Counted from the stretch's first letter, positions 50,134 to 59,180 are shown. The stretch: DNA of 64,000 bases from Pseudoalteromonas sp. '520P1 No. 423' (GCF_001269985.1 NZ_BBZB01000002.1:1-64000), one strand, 5' to 3'. Program-made: numbers and translations. Notes: generated by a model not told the origin, from the sequence alone.

Positions 50134-51275
50134 ATTAAGTTTAAAAAATTACTGTGCGTTAGTGCACTGCTTGTAAATTTTGTAACCCTGCTGCTGATAA
50201 TGTGGTTTTGGTAACAATCGATGGTTTACGTTGGCAAGAAGTATTTTATGGTGCGCAACTTAGCATGATAAATAATGAAAAATTTGTATCTAACCCATCA
50301 AAACTTGAACAAGATTTTTGGCATCAGGATATCACTGTTCGAAGAGAAAAGCTGATGCCATTCTTTTGGCAAAGTATCGTCACACAGGGCGCTGTTATTG
50401 GTGATAGGAACAAAAATTCTTACATGTCAGTGGCAAATGAATGGTATTTTTCATATCCAGGTTATAGTGAAATTTTAACGGGTTTTGCAGATCCAAAAAT
50501 TGATAGTAATAAAAAATTCAATAACCCAAATATCACATTTCTTGAATGGCTCAATGCACAAAAAGAATATAAAAATAAAGTGGCTTCTTTTGCTAGTTGG
50601 GATGTATTTCCGTACATCATCAATACAGATAGAAGTAAATTGACAGTGAATGCAGGTTTTGCCAAATCAAGTGAAACTGATAATTACAGTCAATTATTAA
50701 ATGCCTTGCAAGATGAGATCCCAAGCCCTTGGCACAATGTACGACTTGATTCTTTTACATATCGATTTGCACAACATAATTTACTTAAAAATAAACCAAA
50801 AATGACCTATATCGCACTAGGCGAGACTGATGATTTTGCTCATGATGGGCATTACGATCAATACCTCTATGCAGCTAAACGTACGGATCAATATTTGGCA
50901 GATTTATGGCACACTATTCAGTCAACGCCAGGATATAAAAACAATACAGTGATGTTAATGGTTACTGATCATGGCCGTGGTGCAACTGCAGATGATTGGC
51001 AGCATCATGCATCAGAACAAGCAACTACGGGTTATTTAAAAAGCTTAAAGGATTTTAAAAAAGGCATTATAGGTTTGGAACAAATTTGGCTTGCAGCTAT
51101 TGGCCCTGATATAACTCCCTCAGGTATCACCCCCACCCCTTATGAAGTGAAACAAGATCAGGTTGCGGCAACTGTATTAACCATATTAGGGCAAGATTCA
51201 AAAAAGTTTAGCTCAGTCGCAGGTAAACCTATTAACTTTATTCTTAAAAAATATCAGCAACATGCAAGCTTATAG
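50134..51275 (+). pseudogene. Alkaline phosphatase superfamily protein, frameshifted in the signal peptide
   Basis: The body from GTG 50202 is intact for 357 residues: VLVTIDGLRWQEVFYGAQ with the metal Asp, VANEWYFSYPGYSEILTGFA with the nucleophile region, MLMVTDHGRGATADDWQHHA with Asp/His ligands, and IGPDI near the end. This is an alkaline-phosphatase/phosphodiesterase-type enzyme that should be periplasmic. Upstream, a hydrophobic leader in another frame (KFKKLLCVSALLVNFVT, from an ATT codon at 50134) joins AADNVVLV only if one base is added near 50190. So the signal peptide has a 1-nt deletion and lacks an ATG. The enzyme could be made from GTG 50202 but would stay in the cytoplasm. Confidence 0.7.
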
Positions 51276-51284
51276 AGATTTATA

Positions 51285-52346
51285 ATGAAAAAAATTTTAT
51301 CACTGTCAATAGTATTTTTTTTATTGGCATTACCTAATTTAGTGTTATCGCAAGAGCAAAAAATCATATTTGCCTCTTGCGGTAATCAAACTAAACCTAT
51401 GCCGATTTTAGATGCGATTAATAAAGAACAAGCCGATCTGTTTATATTCCTTGGTGATAATGTTTATGGCGATACAGAAGATATGGATTTACTTGCAGAT
51501 AAATATAAACAACTTGGAAACATACCTGGCATAAAAACCCTGAAAGAAAATACTGAAGTAATTGCTATTTGGGATGATCATGATTTTGGCGAAAATGATG
51601 CGGGCATTGAATATGCTAAAAAAGAAGAAAGCCGTCAGATCATGCTGGATTTCTTTAACGAAGACAAAAACTCAATAAGGAGAACACGGCCTGATGGCAT
51701 ATACACTTCATATATGTATGGTGAAGCAGATCAAAAGGTTCAGGTAATATTACCTGATTTACGCTGGAATCGTTCTAAACTTTCTGCGGTATCAAAAAGT
51801 GAGTATCAAAATATACGAAAACCTTTAAATATGGGTCCGTATAAAATTCATAAAGATAGCAAAGCTTCTATGTTAGGTGAGTCTCAATGGGATTGGTTAG
51901 AAATACAGTTACAAAAACCATCAAAGATTAAAATCATCGGGTCTAGCCTTCAGTTATTACCTGAATTTACAGGATGGGAATCTTGGGCTAACTACCCTGA
52001 AGATCGTGCGCGTTTAATGGATTTAATTCAACAATATCAAGTGAATGGCGTTATTATCGTTAGTGGAGATACACATTGGGGCGAAGTATCTAGGGTTAAT
52101 AATTTAATAGACTACCCCTTGTGGGAGATAACAAGTTCAGGGCTCACTGAAAAGTGGAAGCATGTTAGCCCAAACGTTCATAGAGTTGGGAATTTTACAA
52201 ATCAGGTTAATTACGGAGAGATCTTAATAGATTGGCAAAAAAAAGATCCTACTATTTCATTTGGTTTAAAAGATATAGATGGAAAAATAACTCACAGGCA
52301 TCAAGTTATGTTATCTGAGATCAGCCCATTTAAAATTAGATTATAA
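51285..52346 (+). CDS. PhoD-like alkaline phosphatase
   Basis: Exported metallophosphoesterase of 353 residues. The signal peptide is MKKILSLSIVFFLLALPNLV, ending LS/Q. The PhoD-type metal motifs are in order: FASCGNQ, FLGDNVYGD, WDDHDFGENDAG, LLPDLRWN-like ILPDLRWNRSK and SGDTHWGEVSRV. It acts on phosphomonoesters or diesters in the periplasm with Ca2+ and Fe3+ in the best-known relatives. It starts nine bases after the preceding phosphatase gene, so both follow one transcript with the TonB receptor. Confidence 0.88.
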   Translation: MKKILSLSIVFFLLALPNLVLSQEQKIIFASCGNQTKPMPILDAINKEQADLFIFLGDNVYGDTEDMDLLADKYKQLGNIPGIKTLKENTEVIAIWDDHDFGENDAGIEYAKKEESRQIMLDFFNEDKNSIRRTRPDGIYTSYMYGEADQKVQVILPDLRWNRSKLSAVSKSEYQNIRKPLNMGPYKIHKDSKASMLGESQWDWLEIQLQKPSKIKIIGSSLQLLPEFTGWESWANYPEDRARLMDLIQQYQVNGVIIVSGDTHWGEVSRVNNLIDYPLWEITSSGLTEKWKHVSPNVHRVGNFTNQVNYGEILIDWQKKDPTISFGLKDIDGKITHRHQVMLSEISPFKIRL

Positions 52347-52694
52347 CTTTTTAATATAAATCAGTGTCTTGCATGTATTGTACTGAAGCCCTGATCCTAA
52401 CTTTCTAGTTAGGATCTTTTATTAGTTAAAGTCTAATTAATGCAAAGTAAAAAGCTAATTTGTAGAATTTAATCAATAATTAAGTTATTTACAATATTAT
52501 TTAAAAGTTAATAAGCACCCGCTCACAGTACGCGCATTATATTTCTTATCAAAAATGTATAAAAATACATCTTTTGGTTTGAAAATCATACAGAAGTAGC
52601 GTTTTATGTTGGTAAATAAGTTGATTGGGATAGCTTATATAAACATGCTAAATTACTTTTTATGGATCCATAATATTTAGCACTGTGTTTAATT
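52347..52694. other. Intergenic region
   Basis: About 350 A+T-rich bases after the PhoD-like gene. A weak hairpin (CCTAACTTTC / TAGTTAGG, near 52397-52416) followed by TCTTTTATTAG may end the phosphatase transcript. No gene seen. Confidence 0.45.
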
Positions 52695-53441
52695 ATGATA
52701 GAAAATGAAAGTTATGTTCAAGAGTTGAAAACCAGCCTGGCTAAAGTGTGCTCGCCTTTAAAAGTAAAAGCGAGCGAACGTTACTTCCCTAGTGGGATCA
52801 ATTGCCTTGGCGTTAATGCCTCTGATATAAAGTCAGTGATTACAAACTTTCATAAACTGCACAATGACCTTACTGCAAATCAAGTCCTTTTTATATCTGA
52901 AAGTTTACTTTATAAAGCACAATACAGTGAAGAAGTTATGCTTGCTTTTGGTTTAATAAATAAATTTGTTAAAAAATATTATAATGATGATTTACTGTTG
53001 CGTTTTGAGTTTTGGTTAGAAAATTATGCATCTAATTGGTCTTTAGTAGATGATTTATGTATTAAAACCATTTATCAGTTTTTACTTACTCGACCGCATT
53101 TAATTGAGCAAACCCAACATTGGATATATTCAGAAGTATCTTGGTGTCGCCGTGCGAGTAATGTTGTCTGGGTTAAGTTTATTAACAGAAAAATAGGAAA
53201 ATCAATATACTGTTTAGATAAAAAGTTAATTTTTAAAAACTGTGACACCTTACTTAATGACCCTGATGAGTATGTGCAAAAAAGCATAGGTTGGTTATTA
53301 AAAGTGACATCCGTACATCATGAAAAAGATGTGGCAACCTATATTGAGAGTAATTATAAAAGAATGACACGTGCTACGATCCGTTATGCAATTGAAAAAA
53401 TGCCTGCCGACATTCGAAAAAGGCTTTTATTATTATCCTAA
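52695..53441 (+). CDS. DNA alkylation repair protein, AlkD-like
   Basis: HEAT-repeat DNA glycosylase-type protein of 248 residues. AlkD enzymes remove bulky or cationic N3/N7-alkylated bases. Recognisable are LENYASNWSLVDDLCIKTIY (the WxxVD helix), SEVSWCRRASNVVWVKF (the conserved WxRR) and DPDEYVQKSIGWLLKV (the KaIgWxLr pattern). These carry the Trp, Asp and Arg residues lining the AlkD active site. No signal peptide. It stands alone and is probably constitutive. Confidence 0.85.
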   Translation: MIENESYVQELKTSLAKVCSPLKVKASERYFPSGINCLGVNASDIKSVITNFHKLHNDLTANQVLFISESLLYKAQYSEEVMLAFGLINKFVKKYYNDDLLLRFEFWLENYASNWSLVDDLCIKTIYQFLLTRPHLIEQTQHWIYSEVSWCRRASNVVWVKFINRKIGKSIYCLDKKLIFKNCDTLLNDPDEYVQKSIGWLLKVTSVHHEKDVATYIESNYKRMTRATIRYAIEKMPADIRKRLLLLS

Positions 53442-53488
53442 TTAGTTCGTTACGCGTTACGTCATAATTTAATGTATACAACTTAAGT

Positions 53489-53504
53489 GAAATTGATTCT
53501 CAAT
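53489..53504. promoter_or_regulatory. Fur-box-like site before the HsmA-family gene
   Basis: GAAATTGATTCTCAAT; the complement ATTGAGAATCAATTTC differs from AATGAGAATCATTATC at three positions. It is 37 bases before the GTG start. Confidence 0.35.
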
Positions 53505-53541
53505 TAGATTAAACTCCATTTTTTAATCTAAGGATATTTAA

Positions 53542-53922
53542 GTGAGTTTACTTATTTTATGGTGAGCCGTATTTTTCACTCTTGCCCTTGTGTTTTATTC
53601 CGTTGGTATTTGGAATGACTATTGCCATAAACAATTAAAAAAATGGCATATTACAATGTTTGGCTTAGGTGTCTTAACAGATACACTTGGTACGCTATTA
53701 ATGTATTTGTATGTTGGCCATTTAATATTCACAGCTCATTCGATTTCAGGTTTTCTTGGGCTTTTCTTAATGATGTTTCACTTTTGCTGGGCATTTCTAC
53801 CAATACGAAATAATGATGTTAAATTATTAAATAACTTTCATCGATTTAGCATTTTAGTGGGGGCTTCTTGGATGATTTCTTATATTTCAGGCTTATACTT
53901 AGGCATTCGTGGTTTAGGATAA
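53542..53922 (+). pseudogene. HsmA/TIGR03987-family membrane protein with in-frame TGA
   Basis: The GTG at 53542, eight bases after AAGGA, opens MSLLILW, then TGA at 53563-53565, then AVFFTLALVFYSVGIWNDYC in the same frame to 53922. The continuous protein would have 126 residues with four helices (start; FGLGVLTDTLGTLLMYLYVG; ISGFLGLFLMMFHFCWAFLP; SILVGASWMISYISGLYLGI). This is the HsmA/TIGR03987 pattern. A Met in frame near 53569-53590 (ATG-free; TTG at 53590) could restart translation but would lose helix one. TGA probably replaces TGG (Trp). Function of the family is not known. Confidence 0.72.
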
Positions 53923-54040
53923 TGTTTGAAAAATATTAATAAGTTTTAGTTTCAATTTTTTAAGTATCAACTGTAAAATACACCTAATTAAAACGTTAGC
54001 TGCAGTAGTTGCAGCGAGATAAAAATTAAGAGTATAAAAA

Positions 54041-54289
54041 ATGAGTAGCGAACTAGACATAATTGATAATTTGGTTGAATTAGAACGTTTTTTACTATCA
54101 GTTGAAGATGGTAGCCTGGGTCTAAACGGTGTTGAAGGTGTTGGTTTAGCAACTAATAACGCTGATGGAAGACATTTTGTTGCTGTATTTGATAAAAGCC
54201 AGAAACTTCTTTTTTCCAAATGGGTGACTAAAGAAGTATTTGAATCAGGAAAAGATATGGTACGTAATGGTGTAAAACCAAAGCATTAA
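54041..54289 (+). CDS. Small acidic hypothetical protein
   Basis: An 82-residue soluble protein, MSSELDIIDNLVELERFLLS onward, with a beta-rich second half (NADGRHFVAVFDKSQKLLFS) and the end RNGVKPKH. TTAAGAG lies ten bases before the ATG. No family recognised. It is flanked by decayed genes on both sides but shows no lesion itself. Confidence 0.65.
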   Translation: MSSELDIIDNLVELERFLLSVEDGSLGLNGVEGVGLATNNADGRHFVAVFDKSQKLLFSKWVTKEVFESGKDMVRNGVKPKH

Positions 54290-54452
54290 AGTTTTTATAT
54301 TATTCCTTCGGTTCAATTTCCACAAGTGAATTGGTACTTATTACACTTTGATAAGTACACTTTTAATTATTTACTCCACTCAAAATCCAACTTCATTCTT
54401 GCAAGTCGATTTACTTACAAAAATAAAATGAACTTTATATTATAAATTATTT
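54290..54452. other. Intergenic region
   Basis: A+T-rich; no gene or site recognised. Confidence 0.35.
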
Positions 54453-54619
54453 ACGATAAGTTCATTTCTTCTCCTGGTTGTCATGCACAATTAGTCACGA
54501 ATTTGATAGACAATAGTATTCAGTATGGGTTTGAAGGCAATATTTACAATGTGGTTAAGAACAAAATTTCTAACTAAAAGGACAACTGCTATCAAGAAAA
54601 CGGCATAGATTTAAATTAA
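54453..54619 (+). pseudogene. Histidine-kinase HATPase relic
   Basis: One frame reads ISSPGCHAQLVTNLIDNSIQ then YGFEGNIYNVV, stops after KNKISN, and a shifted frame downstream reads DNCYQENGIDLN. The first part is a clear HATPase N-box (QLVTNLIDNSIQ), and the second resembles the G1 box region (DNG-type). It is a short remnant of a sensor kinase with no upstream or downstream domains left. Confidence 0.65.
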
Positions 54620-54885
54620 ACTCTACTGGCTGCTCTAAGTTGATAGATAAACAATATTAATACCTGATTGTAACTTTTTATTTTCTATAATTTTTCAAGA
54701 AACAGATAAATAGATTTATTATAAGACTAATTTTCAAGTACTTGCTTACATATATTGGAAATCCTATATGGGCAGTTTATACATATTCAATATGCCTATT
54801 TAACAAAATAAATGGCTGATGGATTTGTTATCCAAATATTCTGACCATTGATGAGTATATCAAAATAGAAATTAAAGGAAGTACG
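54620..54885. other. Intergenic region
   Basis: Between the kinase relic and the damaged methyltransferase gene; no gene found. Confidence 0.35.
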
Positions 54886-55608
54886 ATGACAAAAATTCTT
54901 GTTCCCACTATTAATTACAACAACACTAATCGCACCAAATCTTTTAGCTGGGGCCTTTACTGGTAATATTAAACTTGCGATGGTTTCAGAAACTCGTACA
55001 GGTAAAGAAAAAAACAGAGACCGTAATAGAAAGCCAACTGAAACACTCGAGTTTTTTGGCATTAAAGAAGATATGAAAGTGCTAGAAATTATTCCTGGAG
55101 GTGGCTGGTATACAAAACTATTAGCGCCCGCTTTAAGAGATAAAGGGCAATTTTATTTAAGTCTTGGTACTAAACGCTTAAGCGATAGTTTATTAACTAC
55201 AAAACCTTTTGATAAAGTCAAAGAGATTGGCCCTGTTGATTACAAGCTAGAAAATCTTGATTTTGAAGTCAATGATTAGATGCGGTTTTAACCTTCCGTA
55301 ATTATCATAACTTTGATGAAAAAGAACGTACAAGTATTAATAAAGCGGCTTTTTCAGCCTTAAAACCTGGTGGGGTTTATGGTGTTGTAGATCAAACTCG
55401 CAGACATATGCAAAAAAAGAATGATGAAAATGGTAGATGTTTTGATCCTGTACTGGCAATAAAAGAAATTCAGCAAGCGGGTTTCACTTTGGTTGATTAT
55501 TCAAATTTACACTATAAATCGGATGATGAATTACGTTTCGAAGTGGGTCGTAAAACTGTACGCGGCAATTCAGATCGTTTTACTTTATTGTTTAAAAAAC
55601 CAGAATAA
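54886..55608 (+). pseudogene. Exported class I SAM methyltransferase, two single-base lesions
   Basis: From the ATG at 54886 (AAAGGAAG upstream) removal of one A from ATGACAAAAATT gives a signal peptide (FLFPLLITTTLIAPNLLAGA). The methyltransferase fold follows: FGIKEDMKVLEIIPGGGWYT with the SAM-binding glycine loop, then LAPALRDKGQFYL. At 55273-55279, GATTAGATG needs one extra T to read NDLDAVLTFRNYH instead of a stop. The rest continues to 55608: ALKPGGVYGVVDQTRRH, ENGRCFDPVLAIKEIQQAGF, LRFEVGRKTVRGNSDRFTLL. Substrate unknown. Apart from the two homopolymer changes the sequence is well preserved. Confidence 0.78.
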
Positions 55609-55658
55609 GCACTTTTTAACTAATGAATAGCTGTTTAATGCTATAAACTAAACAGCTA

Positions 55659-56123
55659 TTAAACTAAATCACAAAAGTTAGCTTGTAATAATTGTGATAG
55701 GTCATTTGCAGCTAATGACACTTCTAGACCACGACGCCCTGCACTAACATAAATTTTATGCTGATCTAAAGCTGACTTATTGATAAAGGTTGGTAACTGT
55801 TTCTTTTGACCTAATGGACTGACGCCACCTAATATATACCCAGTGCTGGCTTGAACTTGTATTTTATCAGCCATAACCACTTTTTTAACTTTACATGCTT
55901 TAGCTAGTTTTTTTAAATTAACCTGATTATCAACTGGTACGATAGCAACGACTAATTTTTTTTGTTCGGTTTCAAGCACGATTGTTTTAAAAACTTGGTG
56001 TTGCTCTATACCTAGTTTTTGTGCTGCCTCAATGCCATAAGATGCCGCACCTGCTTCATGTTGGTATTGGTGAATATCAAATGAGACCTTTTTCTTTTTT
56101 AAAAAAACAATAGCAGGTGTCAT
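55659..56123 (-). CDS. ybaK: Cys-tRNA(Pro)/Cys-tRNA(Cys) deacylase
   Basis: Cytoplasmic trans-editing enzyme of 154 residues in the YbaK/EbsC family. It hydrolyses cysteine mischarged onto tRNA-Pro. Family stretches are FDIHQYQHEAGAASYGIEAA, QVFKTIVLE, the catalytic lysine region VVAIVPVDNQVNLKKLAKAC, GGVSPLGQKK and KIYVSAGRRGLEVSLAANDL. The normal length and intact motifs support function. It is on the same strand as the molybdenum operon but about 190 bases after modC. Confidence 0.92.
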   Translation of the reverse strand: MTPAIVFLKKKKVSFDIHQYQHEAGAASYGIEAAQKLGIEQHQVFKTIVLETEQKKLVVAIVPVDNQVNLKKLAKACKVKKVVMADKIQVQASTGYILGGVSPLGQKKQLPTFINKSALDQHKIYVSAGRRGLEVSLAANDLSQLLQANFCDLV

Positions 56124-56309
56124 ACACTTCTCTAAATTAATCTAGTTTTCGCCATACTTCTTTGATGTATACATTGGACTCTTGTCTTTGTGTTGTCCAA
56201 ATATCTCCATTAATGACAAAATCAAACGTATCATTTGAATATTCCTTTATTAAAATTAATCTTGATAATAAAGGAATATATGGAGTATTACAGTTGAAAA
56301 ATCTTAACG

Positions 56310-56927
56310 TTATAAATAAATTATTTCATCACTGAGCTCATTAAGCTCTTGCTCTATATGTGAGACATATATAATGGGTAGGTTAAACTCAGATTTAATT
56401 TGATTAAAATATTTTAATAAATCATTTTTTTGAGCTAAATCTAAACCACTGAGTGGTTCGTCCATTAAAAGTAATTTAGGAGAGCTTAAAATAGCACGGG
56501 CAATTGCGACTCTTTGTTTTTCACCACCAGATAACATTTGTGGCATTCTCTTTAATAAAGCCGTTAAAGAAAATGCATCAACTACCCGCTCTAAACTAAA
56601 ATTTATACTGTTAGCACGTTTTAAAGCGTAATTTAGATTGGCTAAAACATTAAGGTGTGGGAATAGCCGTGTATCTTGAAAAACAAAACCGATATCTCTG
56701 TTAAAAGCAGGTTCCATTAGCTTTTTATCAGAATCTTGTAACACAATTGCATTTAATTGAATCATGCCGGTAGCACGTGTCTCAAGGCCTGCAATAATTC
56801 GTAGTAGTGTGGTTTTTCCACAACCTGAATCGCCACTAATGCCAATGCATCGGTTGTTAAGATCTAAACTTTGTTTATATTTAAAATGTCTTTGATTTAA
56901 TGTGATAGCGCAATCAATCTGTAGCAC
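56310..56927 (-). CDS. modC: Molybdate ABC transporter ATPase (short form)
   Basis: Cytoplasmic ATPase of the molybdate importer. It has Walker A GDSGCGKTTLLR, Q-loop FVFQDTRLF, signature LSGGEKQRVAIARA, Walker B LLLMDEPLSGLD and the H-loop YVSH. With 205 residues it lacks the C-terminal TOBE/MOP-type molybdate-binding domain of E. coli ModC (352 residues). The start overlaps modB by 14 bases, so translation is coupled. Last gene of the moa-mob-mod operon. Confidence 0.88.
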   Translation of the reverse strand: MLQIDCAITLNQRHFKYKQSLDLNNRCIGISGDSGCGKTTLLRIIAGLETRATGMIQLNAIVLQDSDKKLMEPAFNRDIGFVFQDTRLFPHLNVLANLNYALKRANSINFSLERVVDAFSLTALLKRMPQMLSGGEKQRVAIARAILSSPKLLLMDEPLSGLDLAQKNDLLKYFNQIKSEFNLPIIYVSHIEQELNELSDEIIYL

Positions 56928-57603
56928 GTAATTGCCCTCTTTTTAAAATATTCATTACAATTAAAATAACCATAGAAAATACTAATAACCCTGCAGCCAT
57001 TAAATGTGCTTTATCGTATTGCAGTGATTCTACGGCATCAAATAATGCAATTGACAGTACTTGCGTTTCGCCGGGGATATTACCACCTATCATTAATATA
57101 ACGCCAAATTCGCCTACAGTATGAGCAAAACATAATAATGCAGCACTAATAATGCCGTTTTTACATATAGGTAATACAACTGAAACAAAGGCATCTAAAG
57201 GTTTGGCACCTAATGATTGTGCTGTCTCTAATAATCGATTATCGAGTTGTGAAAATGTCGCTTGCAAAGGTTGTATCGCAAAAGGCAGTGAATAAATGAG
57301 CGAAGCAAACAAAATACCATAAAAAGAAAATGCCAATTGTTGCCCTGTGAGCGCAAGGTATTGTTCACCAAGTAAGGTTTGTGGTGAAAAAGCAATAAGT
57401 AAATAAAATCCCAATACCGTAGGGGGTAATACAATAGGCAATGCAACAATGGATTCTATGATCATGGCAAACCAAGATTTACTTTTAGCTAGCCACCAAG
57501 CAAGTGGAATGCATATTAGCATTAGAATAATGGTTGTTGATAATGCCAGTTTGAGCGTGAGCCAAAATGCGGCTATTTCTGCAGGACCAAGTGATAAATT
57601 CAT
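56914..57603 (-). CDS. modB: Molybdate ABC transporter permease
   Basis: Inner-membrane permease of 229 residues with five to six helices. The EAA loop is visible as LLETAQSLGAKPLDAFVSVVLP, and the C-terminal AHTVGEFGVILMIGGNIPGE is characteristic of ModB. The first codon overlaps the modA stop (TAATG), so the two are coupled. It forms the channel with ModC. Confidence 0.92.
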   Translation of the reverse strand: MNLSLGPAEIAAFWLTLKLALSTTIILMLICIPLAWWLAKSKSWFAMIIESIVALPIVLPPTVLGFYLLIAFSPQTLLGEQYLALTGQQLAFSFYGILFASLIYSLPFAIQPLQATFSQLDNRLLETAQSLGAKPLDAFVSVVLPICKNGIISAALLCFAHTVGEFGVILMIGGNIPGETQVLSIALFDAVESLQYDKAHLMAAGLLVFSMVILIVMNILKRGQLRATD

Positions 57604-58328
57604 TATTTCACCTGGTAGCCATAGTGTTTAATAATATTTTTAGCTTCTTCTGATTTAAGGTACGTTATAAAGTCGTTTGATTCTGTTAGCTTTTTACTTC
57701 GGGTTAAGATCACAACTGCTTGAGGGATATATGCATTTTCATTGTTTAATAAAATATAATCTTTTTGTTTGACCTCAGTTGATACGATATGACTCATTGA
57801 GACTAAACCTGCAGGGGCATTACCTGAATGCACAATTTGAAAAGCAGATGCGATATTGCTACTTGTTATATAAGTCCCTTTAAAAGGGGTTGTTAGTATG
57901 TCATTTAATACTTTTTTTGCCGCAACGCCATAAGGCGCATGTAAAGGATTGGCGATCACGAGTTTATTATCGGAATTATTTAGTTGAGATAATTTTATTT
58001 TTTGTTTAGGTGAATAAAAAACAAGTTGTCCTTGTGCGTACACATACATGCTTTGTGCAATTGCGAAATTTTCATTAACCAGCATTGTGGGTCTGTTTTC
58101 ATCTGCTGATAAAAACACATCAAAAGGCGCACCGGCCTTTATTTGTTGATATAAAATACCGCTAGAAGCAGAGGAGACAGTTACTTTTTTATTTGTACTC
58201 TTTTGGTATTGTGTAACGATTTCATTTAGAGGCAATTTAAAGTTACTGGCAACCGCTATACGAAGGGGTGTTGCTAAACTTTGAAGGCTAAAAATCGTGA
58301 TTAATAATAATAAAAATCTTGTTAGCAT
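57603..58328 (-). CDS. modA: Molybdate ABC transporter substrate-binding protein
   Basis: Periplasmic molybdate-binding protein of 241 residues. The signal peptide ends LQSLA/TP. Oxyanion-site features are VAVASNFKLPLNEIV, VSSASSGILYQQI with the Ser cluster, GAPFDVFLSADENRP, and ANPLHAPYGVAAKKVL. The fold and length fit ModA. It follows moaE after 76 bases and leads modB and modC; both transport and cofactor genes therefore lie in one unit. Confidence 0.92.
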   Translation of the reverse strand: MLTRFLLLLITIFSLQSLATPLRIAVASNFKLPLNEIVTQYQKSTNKKVTVSSASSGILYQQIKAGAPFDVFLSADENRPTMLVNENFAIAQSMYVYAQGQLVFYSPKQKIKLSQLNNSDNKLVIANPLHAPYGVAAKKVLNDILTTPFKGTYITSSNIASAFQIVHSGNAPAGLVSMSHIVSTEVKQKDYILLNNENAYIPQAVVILTRSKKLTESNDFITYLKSEEAKNIIKHYGYQVK

Positions 58329-58404
58329 ATATGTTTGTTTGTTCTCTTTTTATATTTTAAGTGTTTTAAATACACTGAAATAGCGATGTTACAGCATTGT
58401 TATT

Positions 58405-58857
58405 CTATTGCCATTTTTTTAGAGCTTCTTTGTCTTTTTGGTTTGTTTCAACCCAAATATCTTGTTGTTGATCTTTTCTGGTTTCTTTTTTCCAAAAAGG
58501 TGCTTCTTTTTTTAAATAATCCATTACAAATTGCGCGCAAGCAAAGGCTTCTTCTCTATGTGGACTACTCACGCCTACATATACAATTTGATCGCCCAAA
58601 GCTAATTGCCCTACTCTATGAATAATATCTAATTGGTTTACTTTAAATCTTTCTTTTGCACGTACAGATATTTGTTCTAAAGATTTAGCTGTCATAGCAG
58701 GATAGTGTTCTAAAAATAAACCTGTTACATCATGGCCTTGATTAAAATCTCGCACTACACCGATAAAAGTAACAATCGCACCATCAGTATTATCTTTAGC
58801 ACGTAACATCTCATATTGAGTGCTTAAATTGAAGTCGGCTTCTTGTACGCTGATCAT
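58405..58857 (-). CDS. moaE: Molybdopterin synthase catalytic subunit
   Basis: Large subunit of molybdopterin synthase (150 residues), which puts two sulfurs onto precursor Z (cPMP). Motifs include GAIVTFIGVVRDFNQGHDVT, LEHYPAMTAKSL, HRVGQLALGDQIVYVGVSSP, HREEAFACAQFVMDYLKKEA and PFWKKE with the catalytic lysines. It starts four bases after moaD, its small partner. Intact. Confidence 0.93.
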   Translation of the reverse strand: MISVQEADFNLSTQYEMLRAKDNTDGAIVTFIGVVRDFNQGHDVTGLFLEHYPAMTAKSLEQISVRAKERFKVNQLDIIHRVGQLALGDQIVYVGVSSPHREEAFACAQFVMDYLKKEAPFWKKETRKDQQQDIWVETNQKDKEALKKWQ

Positions 58858-58861
58858 AATA

Positions 58862-59110
58862 CTAACCGCCTGTTACTGGAGGGAAAAAAGCGACTTCATC
58901 ACCAGATTTAATCAAGCTAGTTTCTTCTACCATTTCTTGATTAACTGCAGCAAGGGCATTATTACCTGCAATAAATTCCGCCCATTTGGCTCCTTTATTG
59001 GCAAGCTCTATTCGCAACTGCGCAACTGTCGTTTGTTCAAAATCAGAAATTTCTAATCCAGAGCAATCTAATAATTCTCTTAGTCGCCCAAAAAATAATA
59101 CTTTTATCAT
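58862..59110 (-). CDS. moaD: Molybdopterin synthase sulfur carrier subunit
   Basis: Ubiquitin-like sulfur carrier of 82 residues ending in the required diglycine (FFPPVTGG), which is adenylated by MoeB and charged as thiocarboxylate. IKVLFFGRLRELLDCSGLEI is the usual N-terminus. Followed at four bases by moaE. Confidence 0.93.
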   Translation of the reverse strand: MIKVLFFGRLRELLDCSGLEISDFEQTTVAQLRIELANKGAKWAEFIAGNNALAAVNQEMVEETSLIKSGDEVAFFPPVTGG

Positions 59111-59180
59111 TTTTAACCCTTAACTACAGATTTTATATCGCCAGACTTAAAATGAAGTCTAAGCCTGATAATTGGCAGTG

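Noticed and set aside
53563..53565. Selenocysteine codon in the HsmA-family gene
   Set aside because: The TGA is in the first membrane helix next to a Trp codon, no redox motif or SECIS-like hairpin is seen, and a TGG to TGA mutation is simpler.
56130..56300. Minus-strand open frame between ybaK and modC ending YIKEVWRKLD
   Set aside because: About 50 open codons with protein-like composition (DTFDFVINGDIWTTQ), but no start codon, ribosome-binding site or family; could be a relic, evidence too weak.
58329..58404. ModE-type operator upstream of modA
   Set aside because: Only a partial resemblance (TAGCGATG) and no paired half; the genes appear to be part of the longer moa transcript.
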